From: Pseudomonas sp.
Lineage (GTDB): Bacteria; Pseudomonadota; Gammaproteobacteria; Pseudomonadales; Pseudomonadaceae
Direction: 5' to 3'
Assembly: GCA_007117785.1 (NCBI GenBank)
Contig: SKFV01000028.1
Coordinates: 1 to 7,553 of the forward strand
Length of the DNA stretch: 7,553 bases
The notes beneath the pieces were generated by a model. It did no database searches. It worked only from the letters and a program-made list of their open reading frames with translations, and was not told the origin of the DNA. Made by a program: the position numbers and the translations under genes. Positions 4,692 through 7,553 of this stretch are shown in pieces. The number at the start of each line of letters is the position of its first letter. The stretch's first letter is position 1.

Positions 4692-6299
4692 ATGAGTCAC
4701 CTGCACAGCAGCATCAATCCTGACAGCGCCGACTTCAAGACCAATGCCAGCGCCATGCAGGCGCGGGTCGACGAGCTGCGCGAGCGGGTCAGCGAACTGG
4801 CCGAAGGCGGTGGTGCCCAGGCCCAGGAGCGACATCTGGCCAAGGGCAAACTGCTGCCGCGCCAGCGTGTACAGGCGTTGCTCGATCCCGGCTCACCGTT
4901 TCTGGAAATGGGTCAGTTGGCGGCCTGGCAGGTGTATGACGAAGCCGTCCCCGCCGCCGGACTGATTGCCGGCGTCGGCCGGGTCCAGGGCGTCGAATGC
5001 ATGATCGTAGCCAACGATGCCACGGTGAAAGGCGGCAGCTATTACCCGCTGACGGTAAAAAAACACCTGCGAGCGCAACAGATTGCGCTGGAAAATCGCC
5101 TGCCCTGTATCTATCTGGTCGACTCCGGCGGCGCCAACCTGCCGCGCCAGGATGAGGTATTTCCCGACCGTGAACATTTCGGGCGGATCTTCTTCAACCA
5201 GGCCAACCTCAGTGCCGCCGATATTCCACAGATTGCTGTGGTCATGGGTTCCTGTACCGCCGGCGGAGCCTATGTACCGGCGATGTCGGATGAAACCATC
5301 ATGGTGGCCGAACAGGCGACCATTTTCCTTGCCGGCCCGCCACTGGTGCGTGCCGCCACCGGCGAAGTGGTCAGCGCAGAGGAGCTGGGCGGCGCCGAAC
5401 TGCATTGCCAGACCTCGGGTGTTGCCGATCACTTTGCCGCCGATGACCACGAAGCCCTGGCCATGGCCCGGCGCTGTGTGGCCAATCTGAACTGGCGCAA
5501 ACAGGGCCAGCTGGCCTGCCAGCCACCCAGACCGCCCCGTTACGCCGCCGAGGAGCTGTACGGCATCATCCCCGCCGACAGCAAGCAGCCCTATGACGTG
5601 CGCGAAGTGATTGCCCGACTGGTCGATGACAGCCAGTTCGATGAATTCAAGGCGCGTTTTGGCAGCACCCTGGTCTGCGGCTTTGCCCACCTGCATGGCT
5701 ATCCGGTAGCCATACTGGCGAATAACGGCGTGCTGTTCAGTGAATCCGCACAAAAGGGCGCACACTTTGTCGAGCTGGCCTGCCAGCGCGGCATACCGCT
5801 GCTGTTCCTGCAGAACATCACCGGCTTTATGGTCGGCAAAAAGGCCGAGGCGGGCGGTATTGCCAAGCATGGCGCCAAGCTGGTGACCGCCGTGGCCTGC
5901 GCCCGGGTACCCAAGTTCACCGTGATCATCGGCGGCAGCTTTGGTGCCGGCAACTACGGCATGTGCGGCCGCGCCTATGACCCGCGCTGGCTGTGGATGT
6001 GGCCGAATGCACGGATTGGCGTGATGGGCGCGCAACAGGCTGCCGATGTGCTGGTACAGGTCAAACGCGAACAGGCCGAACGCAGCGGGCAGGGCTACAG
6101 CGATGCACAGGCCGAGGCCCTGAAAGCCACCATTGTCGAACAGTATGAGCGCCAGGCGGCGGCCAGCTACTCCAGTGCCCGGCTGTGGGATGACGGCATT
6201 ATCGATCCCGCCGATACCCGCCAGACCCTGGCACTGGCCCTGTCGGCCGCGCTCAATGCGCCGATAGAAAGCACCCGCTTCGGCGTTTTCCGCATGTAG
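4692..6299 (+). CDS. liuB: 3-methylcrotonyl-CoA carboxylase, carboxyltransferase (beta) subunit LiuB
   Basis: The protein has 535 residues, the usual size for this subunit. It transfers the carboxyl group from biotin on LiuD to 3-methylcrotonyl-CoA, giving 3-methylglutaconyl-CoA in the cytoplasm. It has the two crotonase-like carboxyltransferase subdomains. The N-terminal one includes DATVKGGSYYPLTVKKHLRA (109-128), SGGANLPRQDEVFPD (145-159) and MGSCTAGGAYVPAMSDE (185-201). The C-terminal one includes NNGVLFSESAQKGAHFVELA (344-363), TGFMVGKKAEAGGIAKHGAK (377-396) and GGSFGAGNYGMCGRAYDPR (414-432), whose glycine-rich loops form the oxyanion holes. The SD is GGAGG (4683-4687), only 4 nt before the ATG. 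The highly specific TGFMVGKKAE-G block and the operon context separate it from propionyl-CoA and geranyl-CoA carboxylase relatives, although AtuC-like geranyl-CoA carboxylase is the closest alternative. No internal stop or frameshift is seen. Confidence 0.95.
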   Translation: MSHLHSSINPDSADFKTNASAMQARVDELRERVSELAEGGGAQAQERHLAKGKLLPRQRVQALLDPGSPFLEMGQLAAWQVYDEAVPAAGLIAGVGRVQGVECMIVANDATVKGGSYYPLTVKKHLRAQQIALENRLPCIYLVDSGGANLPRQDEVFPDREHFGRIFFNQANLSAADIPQIAVVMGSCTAGGAYVPAMSDETIMVAEQATIFLAGPPLVRAATGEVVSAEELGGAELHCQTSGVADHFAADDHEALAMARRCVANLNWRKQGQLACQPPRPPRYAAEELYGIIPADSKQPYDVREVIARLVDDSQFDEFKARFGSTLVCGFAHLHGYPVAILANNGVLFSESAQKGAHFVELACQRGIPLLFLQNITGFMVGKKAEAGGIAKHGAKLVTAVACARVPKFTVIIGGSFGAGNYGMCGRAYDPRWLWMWPNARIGVMGAQQAADVLVQVKREQAERSGQGYSDAQAEALKATIVEQYERQAAASYSSARLWDDGIIDPADTRQTLALALSAALNAPIESTRFGVFRM

Positions 6300-6331
6300 T
6301 CCTGCGCGCCACCCAATCGAAGAGACTCCGC

Positions 6332-7150
6332 ATGAGCACTTTCAGCACCCTGCAACTGGACATCAGCCCGACCGGCATCGCCACCCTGTGGCTGAACCGG
6401 CCGGAGAAAAACAACGCCTTCAATGCCGCCATGATCAACGAACTACTGCAGGCACTGGATGCCGTCAAGGAGCGCAAAGACCTGCGCTTCATGCTGCTGC
6501 GCGGCCACGGCAAGCACTTTTCCGCCGGTGCTGACTTGGAATGGATGCGCGCCGCTGCCAAGCTGGATTACAACGCCAACCTGCAGGACGCGCGCGAGCT
6601 GGCCGAGGTCATGGCCAGCCTTTACCAACTGCCGATCCCGACGCTGGCGGTAGTGCAGGGCGCAGCCTATGGCGGCGCCCTGGGTCTGATCAGTTGCTGT
6701 GACCTGGCGATTGGCGCCAGCGACAGCCAGTTCTGTCTCTCGGAAGTGCGTATCGGCCTGACGCCGGCGGTGATCAGCCCCTTTGTGGTCAAGGCCATGG
6801 GCGAGCGTCAGGCGCGGCGGTATGCCCTGACGGCCGAGGCGTTCAGCGGTGAAAAGGCGGTTACTCTGGGCTTGCTGCACGCCAGCTACGCCCCGGAGCA
6901 ACTCGACAGTGCGGTCAATGACTGGTGCCGCACCCTGCTCGACAACAGCCCGGCCGCCATGCGCGCCACCAAGTCGCTGCTGCAGGAGGTCAAGCACGGC
7001 GAACTGACCCCGGCACTGCGGCGTTACACCGAAGCGGCGATTGCCCGCATTCGGGTCAGCCCCGAGGGGCAGGAAGGCCTGAATGCCTTTCTCGACAAAC
7101 GCCCGCCGCACTGGCGAGTGGCCGCCAACCCATCCAGCAGGGAGCAATAG
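6332..7150 (+). CDS. liuC: Methylglutaconyl-CoA hydratase LiuC (crotonase family)
   Basis: The protein has 272 residues and hydrates 3-methylglutaconyl-CoA to HMG-CoA, the step between the carboxylase and HMG-CoA lyase. Crotonase-fold landmarks are LNRPEKNNAFN (21-31), the first oxyanion-hole segment HFSAGADLEWM (62-72), the second oxyanion-hole segment GAAYGGALGLISCCD (110-124) and LSEVRIGLTPAVISPFV (136-152). Glu138 aligns with one of the two catalytic glutamates of rat enoyl-CoA hydratase (Glu164), while the site of the other (Glu144) is Gly118. The C-terminal EGLNAFLDKRPPHW (248-261) is the usual trimerisation tail. The SD is weak (GAAGAG, 6319-6324). It lies 32 bp after liuB and 3 bp before liuD. 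Without context it could only be called an enoyl-CoA hydratase; the operon makes LiuC nearly certain. Confidence 0.93.
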   Translation: MSTFSTLQLDISPTGIATLWLNRPEKNNAFNAAMINELLQALDAVKERKDLRFMLLRGHGKHFSAGADLEWMRAAAKLDYNANLQDARELAEVMASLYQLPIPTLAVVQGAAYGGALGLISCCDLAIGASDSQFCLSEVRIGLTPAVISPFVVKAMGERQARRYALTAEAFSGEKAVTLGLLHASYAPEQLDSAVNDWCRTLLDNSPAAMRATKSLLQEVKHGELTPALRRYTEAAIARIRVSPEGQEGLNAFLDKRPPHWRVAANPSSREQ

Positions 7151-7153
7151 CTT

Positions 7154-7553
7154 ATGCCCCAGGCCAGCTTTGATACCCTGCTGATTGCCAACCGTGGTGA
7201 AATTGCCTGCCGCATTATGCGCACGGCGCGCGCCATGGGTATACGCACGGTCGCGGTGTACAGCGATACCGACCGCGATGCACAGCATGTGCGTCAGGCT
7301 GACCATGCTGTAGCACTGGGTGGCAGCCGCCCGGCAGACAGTTATCTGGATAGCGAAAAGTTACTCGCCGCCGCCAAAACCAGTGGCGCTCAGGCCGTGC
7401 ATCCGGGCTATGGCTTTCTGGCAGAGAATGCCGACTTCGCGGCCGCCTGCGAGCAGGCCGGGCTGTGCTTTATCGGCCCGTCGGCCGCGGCGATTGCCGC
7501 CATGCGCAGCAAATCATCGGCTAAAGCCCTGATGGCCGAGGCCGGCGTGCCCC
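7154..7553 (+). CDS. liuD: 3-methylcrotonyl-CoA carboxylase, biotin-containing (alpha) subunit LiuD, partial
   Basis: Only the first 133 codons are inside the window, and the reading frame is open to the edge. The visible part is the biotin-carboxylase N-terminal (pre-ATP-grasp) domain, with LLIANRGEIACRIMRTA (9-25), AVYSDTDRDAQHV (34-46), AVHPGYGFLAENADFA (81-96) and FIGPS (106-110), then the start of the ATP-grasp region at SKSSAKALM (119-127). The full enzyme would be about 650-670 residues with a C-terminal biotinyl domain (family knowledge). It carboxylates its biotin with bicarbonate and ATP and partners LiuB. ATG 7154 has AGGGAG (7139-7144) 9 nt upstream, and liuC ends 3 bp before it, so the two are probably coupled. 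Arg118 stands where glycine is usual (Met-Gly-Ser-Lys). Alternatives such as acetyl-CoA or propionyl-CoA carboxylase are unlikely in this context. Confidence 0.95.
   Translation, partial: MPQASFDTLLIANRGEIACRIMRTARAMGIRTVAVYSDTDRDAQHVRQADHAVALGGSRPADSYLDSEKLLAAAKTSGAQAVHPGYGFLAENADFAAACEQAGLCFIGPSAAAIAAMRSKSSAKALMAEAGVP

Noticed and set aside
4122..4835. Minus-strand open frame (237 codons) opposite liuA/liuB
   Set aside because: It spans the liuA-liuB junction and its translation looks like the complement of conserved protein segments.
4893..6035. Long open frame (380 codons) on the minus strand opposite liuB
   Set aside because: Its frame is the antisense shadow of a strongly conserved GC-rich gene; the translation is low-complexity with no recognisable domain and no good ribosome-binding site.
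6443..7306. Minus-strand open frame (287 codons) opposite liuC and the start of liuD
   Set aside because: It crosses two real plus-strand genes and has no domain signature; typical antisense shadow at high GC.
1..7553. CRISPR array, tRNA/rRNA, phage or defence system
   Set aside because: No regularly spaced repeats, no tRNA-like cloverleaf was noticed, and all genes belong to core metabolism or general regulation.

Overview
The window looks like ordinary chromosome from a gammaproteobacterium of the Pseudomonas / Halopseudomonas group. The evidence is moderately high GC and protein sequences closely resembling, from memory, the P. aeruginosa DadR, DadA, LiuR and LiuABCD families. No plasmid, phage, CRISPR or rRNA/tRNA signal was seen. 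Genus assignment is inference.

Left part (1-880): a small unrecognised lipoprotein gene (+) converges on a cold-shock-domain gene (-). The two share one bidirectional rho-independent terminator (401-434). The cold-shock gene has a long AT-richer leader of about 150 nt. In it a 7-nt segment is perfectly complementary to the Shine-Dalgarno region and encloses a GNRA-capped hairpin, so it is a candidate temperature-responsive leader.

Middle part (881-2989): dadR (Lrp/AsnC family regulator, -) and dadA (D-amino-acid dehydrogenase, +) are divergent. Their 309-bp intergenic region holds an Lrp-like dyad cluster near dadR, a candidate -10 box for dadA, and then a 181-bp perfectly centred imperfect inverted repeat (1503-1683). 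That repeat has the architecture of a miniature transposable element: 19-bp outer arms, 28-bp inner arms, a central hairpin and no coding capacity. A 7-bp direct repeat flanks it, and both copies contain the dadA Shine-Dalgarno core. The simplest model is insertion into the dadA leader, with the target duplication preserving the ribosome-binding site.

Right part (3013-7553): the leucine/isovalerate utilisation (liu) operon, liuR-liuA-liuB-liuC-liuD, all on + and tightly spaced; liuD runs off the window end. A perfect 8+8 bp palindrome upstream of liuR is the probable LiuR operator. LiuA oxidises isovaleryl-CoA to 3-methylcrotonyl-CoA. LiuD and LiuB carboxylate this to 3-methylglutaconyl-CoA, and LiuC hydrates it to HMG-CoA. 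The HMG-CoA lyase gene (liuE) would be expected past the right edge.

The most notable features beyond standard genes are the MITE-like element embedded in the dadA leader, the predicted structured leader of the cold-shock gene, and the placement of dadA (without dadX) directly before the liu operon. No wholly new multi-gene system was recognised.
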